NCBI GenBank assembly: GCA_963422705.1
Contig: OY730443.1
Location: 2,666,001 to 2,730,000, forward strand
DNA from: G963422705 sp963422705
GTDB taxonomy: Bacteria; Poribacteria; WGA-4E; WGA-3G
Direction: 5' to 3'
DNA: 64,000 bases
Shown here: positions 37,025 through 46,497 of the stretch, piece by piece
Layout of the letters: every line of letters starts with the position of its first letter
Position numbering within the stretch: position 1 is the stretch's first letter
Made by a program: the position numbers and the translations under genes
Notes under the pieces: model-generated
Databases searched by the model: none
The model's input: the letters and a program-made list of their open reading frames with translations, nothing else
What the model was told of the DNA's origin: nothing

Positions 37025-37100
37025 GGGAGCGGTAGGTTTTGCACGGCGCTCCCTCGCAGTTTTGACAGTGCGATAATTGTCGTTTATCCGTAAAACCTAC
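37025..37100. terminator. Nested inverted repeats between convergent genes
   Basis: GTAGGTTTT (37032-37040) pairs with AAAACCTAC (37092-37100), enclosing ACGG/CCGT; alternatively GGGAGC (37025-37030) pairs with GCTCCC (37048-37053). It sits between the ends of the propeller gene (plus) and the membrane glycosyltransferase (minus), where a two-way terminator would be expected. Could also be a remnant of a small mobile element. Confidence 0.4.
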
Positions 37101-37104
37101 ATCC

Positions 37105-38766
37105 TCAAGGATTAACAGATAACGCCTTGAGCCTATTGTCCCGCGGTACATATAGATAAGCATCACGTCCCGTGAAATACTGCTTATACACCGCTTTCCA
37201 ATCGCTATTGGTGAGCTTCCACTGTTTTGACGGGCCCAATTTAAAATAGACGATATCTGCCTCATCAAGCTTCTGAAACGGATAGTCCCCAATTGGCGCA
37301 TCGCGGGATGCTGATATAAATATGACGGCGTTGTGGATGTTCTGCTCATCGACAATTGATGGCAGTTTTTGATAGATAGGACTCCAATTCTGATACACTT
37401 TTCCGATACGCACATAACTCCACACGGTATTAACGCTGAGGAGAAGCAGCAATACACTCACTGCAAGCGTGATGGGTTGTAGGAAATTCTTGTCAGACGG
37501 TTGCATCAGGCGTTTCAGCTTTCCGTAAACGAGAACCATTCCGCGCGCCACTAACGGAATGAAACCGAGTAGCGTCGATTCTGTGTAATAGCGAGCATTT
37601 ACGGGGGTAAAGCCCCATGTTGAACCTTCAAAGTAGAAAAAGGCATAGAGCAGTAGATTCCCTAACAAGAGTGCAAGGCAGAACCAATCGTACCTATGAC
37701 GCGAAACGTGGAAAAAAGGCACGAACACGAGTCCCCACGGTATCATCAACGGCACAAAGGCGATAAACCACCCTAACGATAGATTAACCTCTTTGAGCAG
37801 CATCGGGTGGTAACTCCCCCAACCGAGCGCGTTGAAACTGATGCACGGTAGAATGTGGCGCCACGTCCGCTCAATTGCCCAGGCAGGCGTAAAAATAGAC
37901 GCGTTTTCAAGTGCTGGTTCGTAACCTTCGGTGCGTTTGCCGAATCCGATTTTGTCGTAAGGCTGCGCGACGGTATGGGTAAATGTGAACGGCTCTTCCG
38001 TAAAATGGGTATTCCATGCCAGGCATACCCCAACCATCGCAAGAAACGGGATGAAGAAAAGTCCCAATCGAACCACTAATCTTGAGGGTGCAGGCGTGAC
38101 ATCCAATTCATCGTTTTTCCCCCGACGACATGCAACAAGAAGCCGGTACAACGTCAAACCGGCAGAGACAATACCGAACACGATGGCGGAAAGCGGGCGC
38201 GTGTTAAACGCATACCCCAAAGCAAAACCGGAGAGCAGTGGATAGCCGATGCCCCCCTTTCCATTCAACGTCCGCAGGAGCGTGAATAGATGGAGAGAAA
38301 GGTAAAAGCAACTCACCGGTTCGCTAAACCAAGTAGAACCCATACCGAGCGTTGCAGGCGAAATAAGCCCAATTACGGCGGCGATGAGTGCAACCGATTT
38401 CCCATGCATTTCCGTGACGATGTGGTAAAGCAAAAAGAGTGTGCCACCCATCGCTAAGGCAGGAATTATCCAGGGCGCATTGATAAATACACCGAAAACT
38501 AGCATCAAGGCGTTGCCGAACGGATACTTTGAGTACCATTTGCCGTTCAGGATGTTAATATGCGGTGAAGAGGAAAATCCATGCTCCGGCGGTGCCGGCA
38601 CCGAGATTTTGCCGTCTGCGAATAATTTCGCCTGAAATAGGTACGAGACAGTATCTGGCTCAAAGTAGGAAAATTGGAAATAGACACCGCTCAAAAGCAC
38701 CGATAACAGCACACCAAGTATAGATATAATGAGTATAGGTTTATCAACTTTCATATTTTTATCCAT
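37105..38766 (-). CDS. GT-C type membrane glycosyltransferase
   Basis: A 553-residue integral membrane protein with about ten to twelve hydrophobic helices. The first periplasmic loop carries YFEPDTVSYLFQAKLFADG, matching the acidic catalytic loop of dolichyl-phosphate-mannose/ArnT-like (GT39/GT83-type) transferases, and KWYSKYPFGNALML fits the same family. Such enzymes use polyprenyl-phosphate sugars to modify proteins or lipids at the outer face of the membrane. The C-terminal 100 residues are soluble. Substrate is unknown. The next gene upstream (DUF6785) is on the same strand 119 bases away. Confidence 0.8.
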   Translation of the reverse strand: MDKNMKVDKPILIISILGVLLSVLLSGVYFQFSYFEPDTVSYLFQAKLFADGKISVPAPPEHGFSSSPHINILNGKWYSKYPFGNALMLVFGVFINAPWIIPALAMGGTLFLLYHIVTEMHGKSVALIAAVIGLISPATLGMGSTWFSEPVSCFYLSLHLFTLLRTLNGKGGIGYPLLSGFALGYAFNTRPLSAIVFGIVSAGLTLYRLLVACRRGKNDELDVTPAPSRLVVRLGLFFIPFLAMVGVCLAWNTHFTEEPFTFTHTVAQPYDKIGFGKRTEGYEPALENASIFTPAWAIERTWRHILPCISFNALGWGSYHPMLLKEVNLSLGWFIAFVPLMIPWGLVFVPFFHVSRHRYDWFCLALLLGNLLLYAFFYFEGSTWGFTPVNARYYTESTLLGFIPLVARGMVLVYGKLKRLMQPSDKNFLQPITLAVSVLLLLLSVNTVWSYVRIGKVYQNWSPIYQKLPSIVDEQNIHNAVIFISASRDAPIGDYPFQKLDEADIVYFKLGPSKQWKLTNSDWKAVYKQYFTGRDAYLYVPRDNRLKALSVNP

Positions 38767-38885
38767 CGCGATGATGAGGACGGTTTGGCCATTTTTATCG
38801 CCTGTTCACCTGGCGATGTTTATCCGTGCGCTGCAGAGACGTTTTGACAAGTAACGTTGTAACCCGTGTTCAGCCCACGTCCACC

Positions 38886-40823
38886 TCAAATCCAACTGTA
38901 CACGGCGGAGCGCAAGGCTAAACTCAGCAAGGGCCAGAAACACCCTATCAACGCCTCCCCTAATACCAAGCCGATGAAAAATGGCACTGCCCGGCGATAC
39001 GCATTGATACCGCCATGGCGCAGGATAAGCCATTTCGTTATCATCGCGAGAAAGAGCGGGAACCAGATTACGTCCGTGGTACCCGGCGCCACGCCGATGA
39101 CATATCCCGCAGGATGCAAGGGACACCACACAAAACGCGAGCGCAAAAACATAATACCCAAATTCGCAGCAAATGCTATGCCGAGCACCGATGTCGCTAG
39201 CCAATCCGTCGGTTTCGGACTGACTAACCACGACGAGAGGAAGTTATACGTATCCGCACCACCGGCGTGTATCTGCTCCGAGCCCGCCGCGACACCCTCC
39301 TTGTAAATTGCATACGGATAGAGAATCAGGCTGGACAGAATTCCCACAAGACTCGCAATCACCAACACAATAAACATCGTCCGGTTCCGGATGCCACTCC
39401 GTTCCGCCAGCTTGAACGCCTCCAACTGTTCAGGCATCGGGTGTGTCCGGAAGGACGCATAACTCGCACCGCTCAGCCAATTCAGCAAGGATAGCATTGT
39501 GAGATTCCCCGTTCTAAGTCGTTGTGTACCGAGTAACGAAATCATCATATATTGTGGCGTGAGATACCCAATGGCATGCATCGGTGGCCCCAATTCCGCG
39601 CGCATCCGTGTCAATCCCACGACAATCATCAAGTAGATGCTGATGAAAATCGCGAATGCCCATAGGGACATCCCACCACGGATACAGAATATCATCAGCA
39701 AAAGTAGACTTATCCCTAATACGATTACCGCGCTGCGGTGAGAAATCGCTTCGGTTCGTGATGCCTCGCGATTCGGACGAAGAAACTGCGATAATACGGA
39801 GGCGAAATGGTGTCGCGCATGCCAACACGCAACCGCAAGCAGCGCCAGTAATGCCCCAGCGCCCTGCTCCCCCAAAAACGGGTAGCCCCGCAACGTAGCG
39901 ACACCTATCATGCTACCAAATAGCAGCTGCGCCTTTTTCATAAAATAGAAAAAGGTACATGAAAACGCTAAATCCAACGGGAGAATAAACGAAAAGCCTA
40001 TCAGATACGGATGAAACCGGAGCGGCATGCTCCCTATCGCATTCCACGGCTTCTGCGTGAAGTAGATGTCGAGATTATACTTCCTCACCGGAATTTCTGG
40101 CAGCACCGGGAAAAAAAACTGTAACCCATTGAGCAGATTTATCCCAGCCGCTATCCCCAAACCGAGCCACAGCAAACGATTCCTGAAAACCGCGCGGCCC
40201 GCTGTAATCTCCAACGGAATTTGGATAATCGGATACGCCAACTTCTCCTTCTCAATCCACTGCTTACGGATAAGGGACGTAAGACATAAGAAGATGAGCA
40301 TCAATAGGAAAATCACCGCTGTCCAGGATAAGATTGGCACAACCCAATACTGCACATACCCCTCAGTAAAGAAGTTCACCTTGCCTTCGTAGAAAGCGTT
40401 AACGGTTTTCGTGTGTTTGACGACGAGCCATTCCGGCAAGTGATGGAAAAGCAGTGCCTCCCAATCATTTTCGGGCGTAGCGAACCGAAACGCATAAGGG
40501 ATTAGCCCCATCAGGCGCGGAATACAATCATGTCCTGAAAAGGCACTCCCCACAGCTAGCATCGCGTAAACAACAAGCTTGTCACGTTGCCGGAGCGCCG
40601 CGCGCGGGAAAACACTTTGGACACCTAGGTTCAGCAGCGTAATTAACAAAATGCCGAACATCACATTTACAGACATCGCAACCGTTGTCAGATGGGCAGT
40701 GTGCCAAATCATCTCTACATAGGCTATCCAGTAACTATTGGCAATAATCAGCATCGCACCAATGAATACTGCCCGTTTTGCAATGGATTGTTCAGTCTGA
40801 ATGGTGGGAACGGATTTTTCCAT
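38886..40823 (-). CDS. DUF6785/OPT-like multi-pass membrane protein
   Basis: A protein of about 645 residues with 12 or more hydrophobic helices. The visible segments WIAYVEMIWHTAHLTTVAMS, FSGHDCIPRLMG and WIEKEKLAYPIIQIPLEI fit the DUF6785 (formerly DUF6784/6785) family of oligopeptide-transporter-like proteins, common in uncultured environmental bacteria. Transport is probable but the substrate is unknown. I prefer the ATG at 40823 over a TTG at 40889 because the residues between are polar and unlike the family; neither has a good ribosome-binding site. Confidence 0.75.
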   Translation of the reverse strand: MEKSVPTIQTEQSIAKRAVFIGAMLIIANSYWIAYVEMIWHTAHLTTVAMSVNVMFGILLITLLNLGVQSVFPRAALRQRDKLVVYAMLAVGSAFSGHDCIPRLMGLIPYAFRFATPENDWEALLFHHLPEWLVVKHTKTVNAFYEGKVNFFTEGYVQYWVVPILSWTAVIFLLMLIFLCLTSLIRKQWIEKEKLAYPIIQIPLEITAGRAVFRNRLLWLGLGIAAGINLLNGLQFFFPVLPEIPVRKYNLDIYFTQKPWNAIGSMPLRFHPYLIGFSFILPLDLAFSCTFFYFMKKAQLLFGSMIGVATLRGYPFLGEQGAGALLALLAVACWHARHHFASVLSQFLRPNREASRTEAISHRSAVIVLGISLLLLMIFCIRGGMSLWAFAIFISIYLMIVVGLTRMRAELGPPMHAIGYLTPQYMMISLLGTQRLRTGNLTMLSLLNWLSGASYASFRTHPMPEQLEAFKLAERSGIRNRTMFIVLVIASLVGILSSLILYPYAIYKEGVAAGSEQIHAGGADTYNFLSSWLVSPKPTDWLATSVLGIAFAANLGIMFLRSRFVWCPLHPAGYVIGVAPGTTDVIWFPLFLAMITKWLILRHGGINAYRRAVPFFIGLVLGEALIGCFWPLLSLALRSAVYSWI

Positions 40824-41223
40824 GGAATTGAAAAACAGTCTACTGGGTACAAGTTGCGAGCTGGAAATCGCTGCTGAGACGCTTTCCAAGCGTGTGACGA
40901 TGACAATTGCAAATACTCAACTTGTTCGAGAAATCTTGGCAGGAATTCAACCTGAATTCGCGTAGAATTTTCTATGAAAAACAGAGGTAGCTTGCTAATT
41001 TGCGGTAATTTTTCCTATAAATATGGTATCATTAAAATAAAAGGATGTCAAAGGGGAACCAGAGTAGCGCGTTCTATTTCAACCATGCCCCCGGCGAAAT
41101 CAAAAGTCCGAGGTTCACGTCAATTGAAACAGATTTGAGCACCGATAAAAAACCCCGAAAGGGGTTGACAACTACGTGCTATTTAGGGTATAATCTGATA
41201 ATCATTAATAGGAGAATTTGAGA
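40824..41223. other. Region upstream of the dnaN pair
   Basis: About 400 bases between the DUF6785 gene (minus) and dnaN1 (plus). The last 75 bases hold a GAAA-loop hairpin and a consensus promoter (listed separately). The rest is AT-rich; no DnaA boxes, gene or RNA is recognisable. Confidence 0.5.
41151..41194 (+). promoter_or_regulatory. Consensus promoter of the dnaN pair with overlapping hairpin
   Basis: TTGACA (41165-41170), an 18-base spacer and TATAAT (41189-41194) form a perfect sigma70 promoter. The hairpin AACCCC-GAAA-GGGGTT (41151-41166) overlaps the -35 box by two bases and could be a terminator for upstream transcription or a binding site. The start point near 41201 is about 23 bases before the ATG of dnaN1. 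Confidence 0.8.
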
Positions 41224-42327
41224 ATGGAATTAACTTTTGATAAAAATGAACTTTTGCAATCGCTACAGCTCCTACAAGGCGTTGCGAGTGGACGTAATAC
41301 CTTACCAATCCTGTCAAACGTCCTGATTAACGCCAGTGCAGGCAATATCGAATGTATCGCAACCGACCTTGAAGTCGGCATCCGTATTAGCGTCGCAGGC
41401 ACCATTCAGGAAGAGGGGGCCATCACCGTTTCTGCCAAAAAACTGGCGGATATTGTCAAAGAACTGCCGTCGGAAAAAACGATAACGGTGGCAACTATCG
41501 CCAACGACAGGGTTGAAATCACCTGTGGTGACGGCGTTTATACGATTATCGGGCTCCCGGATGAAGAGTTCCCCCAACTCCCTACGGTAGATGGCGAGGC
41601 ATTGAGCATTAACGGAGATACGCTGCGTTCAGTTATCCATAAAACAGAATTTGCTGCTTCCACGGAAGAAGTCCGATACTTCCTAAACGGACTCTATTTT
41701 AATCTGGGTGACGTAAAAACAGAGATTGTCGCAACGGATGGGCGCCAACTCGCGCTTGCACACTGCGCCCCACTTGTTTCGGTTGAAAATAAGACAGGTT
41801 TTATTCTGCCCCTCAAAGCCGTCCGAGAAATCGCTAAAACCTTCGCGGATTCCGCGTCGGTGAGCATCGCCGTTTTTGAGAACCAGATTCTCTTTTCAGA
41901 TGGAACCGCAACATTGACGACACGCTTAGTTGAAGGAGAGTATCCCCCCTATCAGAAAATTATTCCCGACGCCGCTGAAGGGCGCACTGTTGTCGACAGG
42001 GAAGCCATTCTCCGGGCAACCCGACGCGTCTCCTTATTGTCTAATCCCAAGAACTATGCTATCTGCTTAGAAATCGATTCCGAGAGTATTCGCGTCTCTG
42101 CGAAGACACCAGAGCTCGGTGAGGCGCATGAGACAGTCCAAGTCGAATCATCAACAGGTACTGTCCGAATCGGTTTTGACGCACGCCTGCTGATAGATGC
42201 TTTGTCACACATTGACACAGACTCAATCGTCCTGGAATTCTCTGGGGAAGTTAATGCTGTCGTTTTTAAACCGACTGATAATGATGAACACATCTGTCTT
42301 ATCATGCCGATGCGCCTACAATCCTAG
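41224..42327 (+). CDS. dnaN: DNA polymerase III beta subunit (sliding clamp), copy 1
   Basis: A 367-residue sliding clamp, the ring that tethers DNA polymerase to DNA. The three-domain sequence is complete: the N-terminal domain with LPILSNVLINA and CIATDLEVGI, the middle domain with GLPDEEFPQLP, EFAASTEEVRYFLNGLYF and TDGRQLA, and the C-terminal ending HICLIMPMRLQS, where MPMRL is the family's conserved hydrophobic-pocket tail. Start at the ATG at 41224 with AGGAG upstream; the TTG at 41218 is only 6 bases earlier. A second, closely similar clamp follows after 55 bases. Confidence 0.96.
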   Translation: MELTFDKNELLQSLQLLQGVASGRNTLPILSNVLINASAGNIECIATDLEVGIRISVAGTIQEEGAITVSAKKLADIVKELPSEKTITVATIANDRVEITCGDGVYTIIGLPDEEFPQLPTVDGEALSINGDTLRSVIHKTEFAASTEEVRYFLNGLYFNLGDVKTEIVATDGRQLALAHCAPLVSVENKTGFILPLKAVREIAKTFADSASVSIAVFENQILFSDGTATLTTRLVEGEYPPYQKIIPDAAEGRTVVDREAILRATRRVSLLSNPKNYAICLEIDSESIRVSAKTPELGEAHETVQVESSTGTVRIGFDARLLIDALSHIDTDSIVLEFSGEVNAVVFKPTDNDEHICLIMPMRLQS

Positions 42328-42382
42328 AAGGAACGTTTAACTCGGTTTGGGATTAACGCTCCATTGATAGGAGAATTTGAGA

Positions 42383-43483
42383 ATGGAATTAACTTTCGAT
42401 AAAGAAGAACTTTTAAAGTCCCTTCAGATATTACAAGGTGTCGCCAGTAGACGCACTACCTTGCCGATTCTGTCAAACGTCCTGATTAACGCCAGCGCAG
42501 GCAATATTGAATGTATCGCAACCGACCTTGAAGTCGGTATCTGTATCAAGGTGAAAGGCACCATTCAGGATGAAGGCTCGATTACCGTCGCCGCTAAAAA
42601 ATTGGGTGACATCGTCAAAGAATTGCCAGCAACCGAAACGATTACCCTGACAACCACTTCCAACAACCGGGTTGAAATTACGTGTGGTGCCGGCGTTTAT
42701 ACGATTATCGGGCTTCCTGATGAAGAATTTCCGCAACTCCCCACGTTCGACATTGAGCCATTGAGTATTGATGGTGAAACCCTACGCGCCGTGCTGCGAA
42801 AAACCGAATTTGCGGCATCTACTGAGGAAGCCCGCTACTTTCTCAATGCCCTCTATTTCAACCTTGGCGCGGAGCGAACTGAAGTTGTCGCAACCGACAC
42901 ACATCAACTCGCTGTCGCATATTGTGAGCCGCTTGTCCCGCCTGAAAGTGCGACAGGTTTTATTGTTCCACTCAGGGCAGTTCGAGAAATCGCTAAAACC
43001 TTCGCGGATTCCGCGTCGGTGAGCATCGCTGTTTTTGAGAACCAGATTCTCTTATCAGATGGAACGGCAACAGTGACGACGCGCTTGATAGAGGGGAACT
43101 ATCCGCCGTATCAGAAAATTATCCCTGAATTTTCCGATGGACGCGCTGTTTTAAACAGGGAAGCCGTACTACGCGCTACAAAACGGGTTTCCCTTTTGTC
43201 TAACCCCAAAAACTATGCTATCTGCTTAGAAATCGATTCTGAGAACCTTCGCATCTCCGCGAAGACACCGGAGCTCGGTGAGGCGCATGAGACAGTCCAA
43301 GTCGAATCATCAACAGGTACTGTCCGAATCGGTTTTGACGCACGCTTCATCATAGATGCGCTATCGCACATTGAGACGGACGATATTGTGGTGGAATTCT
43401 CCGGGGAACTCACACCCGTCGCCGTGAAACCGACTGATGACGAACAGATATGCATCATCATGCCAATGCGCTTACAATCTTAG
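42383..43483 (+). CDS. dnaN: DNA polymerase III beta subunit (sliding clamp), copy 2
   Basis: A 366-residue clamp, by eye about three-quarters to four-fifths identical in protein to copy 1, with the same domains and the same C-terminal CIIMPMRLQS. The leader from ATAGGAGAATTTGAGA to the start codon is repeated exactly from copy 1. Two long blocks are almost identical in DNA (around 41823-41890 with 42982-43050, and 42105-42185 with 43264-43344), while the rest has diverged, which suggests gene conversion after duplication. Both copies look intact. Two tandem clamps are unusual; they could form homo- or heterodimers, or one could serve a special polymerase. Confidence 0.95.
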   Translation: MELTFDKEELLKSLQILQGVASRRTTLPILSNVLINASAGNIECIATDLEVGICIKVKGTIQDEGSITVAAKKLGDIVKELPATETITLTTTSNNRVEITCGAGVYTIIGLPDEEFPQLPTFDIEPLSIDGETLRAVLRKTEFAASTEEARYFLNALYFNLGAERTEVVATDTHQLAVAYCEPLVPPESATGFIVPLRAVREIAKTFADSASVSIAVFENQILLSDGTATVTTRLIEGNYPPYQKIIPEFSDGRAVLNREAVLRATKRVSLLSNPKNYAICLEIDSENLRISAKTPELGEAHETVQVESSTGTVRIGFDARFIIDALSHIETDDIVVEFSGELTPVAVKPTDDEQICIIMPMRLQS

Positions 43484-43651
43484 GACTTTCTCCTATCCGA
43501 TTAAAGTTGAAATTTCATAACGATAAAAATTCGGATGTGGCAGAATCCGCTGATAACCCCAGCCAGTCATTGTCTTCAACAAGTCCCGGCGTCATTTCGG
43601 CACGATAAACGAGAAACCGAAATGCCCCTAGGACTTTATCCTGAGCGATTC

Positions 43652-44557
43652 CTAATTAACTTCTGTGCCTGACATCTGCTCCAACGCTAACATCAGTGCT
43701 TGCGTGCCTAAGCGTCCATGTCCCTGTGCTTGCACCGCGGTATAGAGTTGATGCACCAAGGCGAGCCCCGGTAAACTCAGATTCATCTTCCGTGCTTCGT
43801 CAAGGGCAATACTCATATCTTTGATGAAATGTTCGACAAAGAACCCCGGTTCAAAGTTCCGCTGGAGTAAGCGTGGGGCTAAATTGTCCAAGCACCAGCA
43901 TGCGGCGGCGCCGCCACTAATTGATGATAACATGGTTTCCAAATCCAACCCCGCTTTGTATCCGTAAATCAGGCTTTCACAGACACCAATCATCGTTCCG
44001 GAAATCGTAATCTGGTTGCACATTTTGGTATGTTGTCCGGCGCCGGCTGCGCCTTGGTGGACGATGTTCTTCCCCATAGCAGAAAAGAGCGGCATCACCG
44101 CTTTCACAGCCTCAACATCGCCACCTACCATAATGGAGAGTCTGGCCTCGCGTGCGCCAACATCACCGCCGGAGACGGGGGCATCTATGGAAGCACACCC
44201 GTGCGTTTTCGCTGCAGCGTAAATCTCTTGTGCGAGAGAGGGTTCCGTCGTCGTCATATCAACGATAATGCTACCGGATTTTGCTCCGTTTAAGATGCCG
44301 TTCTCGCCAAGGTAGACTTCGCGGACATCCGGCGGAAACCCGACAATCGTGAAGATTACCTGCGCATTCGCGGCAACCTCACTTGGAGAATCTGCCCATG
44401 TCGCGCCTCCCTCAAGCAGCGGTTCCGCTTTCGCTCTCGTACGGTTGTAAACCGACACCTGGTATCCCAAATCCATGAGGTGTTGGCACATCCAACGCCC
44501 CATCACGCCGGTACCAATCCAACCGAGTTTCGTTTTAGTGGGTTCAATGTTCTGCAT
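43652..44557 (-). CDS. 3-hydroxyisobutyrate dehydrogenase-like (beta-hydroxyacid) dehydrogenase
   Basis: A 301-residue NAD(P)-dependent beta-hydroxyacid dehydrogenase. It has the Rossmann motif LGWIGTGVMGRWMCQHLM, the substrate loop DAPVSGGDVGAREARLSIMVGG and the catalytic lysine in GAGQHTKMCNQI. Family members include GarR (tartronate semialdehyde reductase), 3-hydroxyisobutyrate dehydrogenase and glyoxylate reductase; the sequence alone does not choose. GAAGGAGG lies upstream of the ATG. It is downstream of nadC on the same strand by 26 bases. Confidence 0.88.
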   Translation of the reverse strand: MQNIEPTKTKLGWIGTGVMGRWMCQHLMDLGYQVSVYNRTRAKAEPLLEGGATWADSPSEVAANAQVIFTIVGFPPDVREVYLGENGILNGAKSGSIIVDMTTTEPSLAQEIYAAAKTHGCASIDAPVSGGDVGAREARLSIMVGGDVEAVKAVMPLFSAMGKNIVHQGAAGAGQHTKMCNQITISGTMIGVCESLIYGYKAGLDLETMLSSISGGAAACWCLDNLAPRLLQRNFEPGFFVEHFIKDMSIALDEARKMNLSLPGLALVHQLYTAVQAQGHGRLGTQALMLALEQMSGTEVN

Positions 44558-44583
44558 CGAACTAAATTCCTCCTTCTATCTGT

Positions 44584-45420
44584 TTATAGGTGGAGCGTCA
44601 AACTGATATCCATCGGCATAGCTGAGTGTGTTAGCGCCCCAATAGAAATGAGATTGACGCCGGTTTGGGCGACGGCTCGCACGCGTTCAAGCGTGATTCC
44701 ACCGGATGCCTCTATTACGGCACGATTGCCAATCCATTCAATAACGTCTCGCATGAGCGCGACAGACATGTTATCAAGCAGCAAAATGTCCGCACCTGCT
44801 TTCAAGGCTTCGTCTGCTTGCTCCCTGTTTTCAACCTCAACCTCAATTTTCGCGGTGTGTGGCGTCTCAGCCGTGGCTTTTCGAACGGCGTTGGTGATGT
44901 TTCCAGCGGCGACAATGTGATTATCTTTGATGAGCACACCATCGTAAAGTCCGAAGCGGTGGTTATGCCCGCCGCCGACGCTTACCGCGTACTTCTGGAT
45001 TGCACGCCATCCCGGCGTCGTCTTCCGCGTATCCACAATTTTGACATCATAACCGGCAACAGCGCTGACAAATTGCGCGGTTAATGTGGCGATGCCAGAG
45101 AGGCGCTGGAGAAAATTAAGCGCGGTTCGTTCACCAATTAGAATACTTTTTGCACCGCCGTGCACTTCCGCAATTCGGGTACCTACTCTTACCGCGTCCC
45201 CCTCTTTAACCAACGCCTGAAAGGTGACGGTAGCATCCAATTTCTTAAATACCCGGGCGGCAATCGGCATCCCAGCAATGATGCCATCGCCTTTCGCTAA
45301 GATAACTCCTGTCCCCCGCTGATTAATGGGTACCGTCGCCTCGGTAGTTATATCACCGGGGCCGATGTCTTCCTCAAAAGCGAGTTCAAGCAACCCGTCG
45401 ATTGAACGCAAGTTTAGCAT
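44584..45420 (-). CDS. nadC: Nicotinate-nucleotide pyrophosphorylase (quinolinate phosphoribosyltransferase)
   Basis: NadC makes nicotinate mononucleotide from quinolinate and PRPP in NAD synthesis. The 278-residue protein has FEEDIGPGDITTEA, ERTALNFLQRLSGIATLT, the signature DTRKTTPGWRAIQKYAVSVG and GGHNHRFGLYDGVLIKDNH, and the C-terminal barrel end EASGGITLERV. I use the ATG at 45420 (MLNLRSIDGLL); upstream in-frame residues do not match the family. No nadA or nadB is nearby. Confidence 0.95.
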   Translation of the reverse strand: MLNLRSIDGLLELAFEEDIGPGDITTEATVPINQRGTGVILAKGDGIIAGMPIAARVFKKLDATVTFQALVKEGDAVRVGTRIAEVHGGAKSILIGERTALNFLQRLSGIATLTAQFVSAVAGYDVKIVDTRKTTPGWRAIQKYAVSVGGGHNHRFGLYDGVLIKDNHIVAAGNITNAVRKATAETPHTAKIEVEVENREQADEALKAGADILLLDNMSVALMRDVIEWIGNRAVIEASGGITLERVRAVAQTGVNLISIGALTHSAMPMDISLTLHL

Positions 45421-45496
45421 GGCTTCAACTGTCCTCTCACCCTTGTAATTGAAAGGTAGCGTGCGTCCCAAGCACGGTGTAATCTGCTGGCTAGGG

Positions 45497-46411
45497 CTAA
45501 TACCTTTCCAGATACGGCGTGAGGAACTTCTTCGCGTTTTCGGTAACTTCCCACGCCTCCGGCCAGAAACAGAGGTCTATCGAGAACCATTCTCCATCGT
45601 AGCCAGTCTCTTCCATAATGACAGGAATAATTTCGTCAAAGTTGAGAATTCCTTGCCCGAAAGGTGCGTGCGTGCTTGTTTCATCGTGGTGTAGCGTGTT
45701 ATCGGAATCGATGAGATGGAAGTGCCCAATCTGCCCTTCGAGTTGCCGTGCCAAGTCAACGACACCGTTATCGCCGAGCGTTTCCTGCTTACCTACCTGG
45801 CGTGCGCCCACGACAGCACACATCTGCGCATGACATGTATCAAACATCACTTTGAAATTCGGGTGCTCGACATCTTGGGGCATCGCGATAATATCGCTCG
45901 GTTTATTGAACATGAACCCCGGTTCAAATTCCCATAGCATGAGGACACCGTGTTCTTGGGCAACTTGGGCACAACGTTTCCAGACGGCGACAATCCTGTC
46001 CCAAGCGGTTTTCCTGTCAACGCCCGGAATTTCGGTTTCCGCATCGGTGACAGTATCAACCCGTATCGCGGGTGAGCCTAAATCCAAAGCAAGTTGGAGA
46101 TTTGCCTTAAAAAGCTTGTAATATTTATCGTCCTCTTGCGCTTCATCGGTAGCCGGCCCGGGGTGCGCCCAGAAATCGGCTGCCAGTCCAGAGACTTCCA
46201 AACCGTAGGAAGCAATGAGTCCTTTAACGGCATCCCTGTCGCTTTTCATCGGGTAATCATTGATATCAATGTGCGGTTTAAATGCCCCGATTTCAACACC
46301 ATCAAATTCCAGTTCACTGAGCCGTTTGACAACGGTATCAAACGGGACGGGGTTATCTTCATAGGGACCGAAAGTGTAAGCCCAGCTTCCAATTGACAAT
46401 TTTTTAGCCAT
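45497..46411 (-). CDS. Sugar phosphate isomerase/epimerase (TIM barrel)
   Basis: A 304-residue xylose-isomerase-like TIM-barrel protein. It begins LSIGSWAYTFGPYEDNPVPF and shows metal-site stretches LMLWEFEPGFMF (Glu), FKVMFDTCHAQMC (Asp/His), GHFHLIDSDNTLHHD (His) and a C-terminal GEWFSIDLCFW. Substrate unknown; members isomerise or epimerise sugars or inositol derivatives. It is on the same strand as nadC, 76 bases upstream, without a strong reason to link their functions. Confidence 0.85.
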   Translation of the reverse strand: MAKKLSIGSWAYTFGPYEDNPVPFDTVVKRLSELEFDGVEIGAFKPHIDINDYPMKSDRDAVKGLIASYGLEVSGLAADFWAHPGPATDEAQEDDKYYKLFKANLQLALDLGSPAIRVDTVTDAETEIPGVDRKTAWDRIVAVWKRCAQVAQEHGVLMLWEFEPGFMFNKPSDIIAMPQDVEHPNFKVMFDTCHAQMCAVVGARQVGKQETLGDNGVVDLARQLEGQIGHFHLIDSDNTLHHDETSTHAPFGQGILNFDEIIPVIMEETGYDGEWFSIDLCFWPEAWEVTENAKKFLTPYLERY

Positions 46412-46497
46412 GATTTGTTTCCTTCGTTATGATAGGCACCCTTCTGCTCGTTGTTCAAAAGGGATAAACTTCTTTAATGCTGTAGGCGGTGCAGTGC

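Noticed and set aside
40900..41223. Replication origin near dnaN
   Set aside because: No dnaA, recF or gyrB nearby and no DnaA-box cluster; the duplicated dnaN pair appears isolated.
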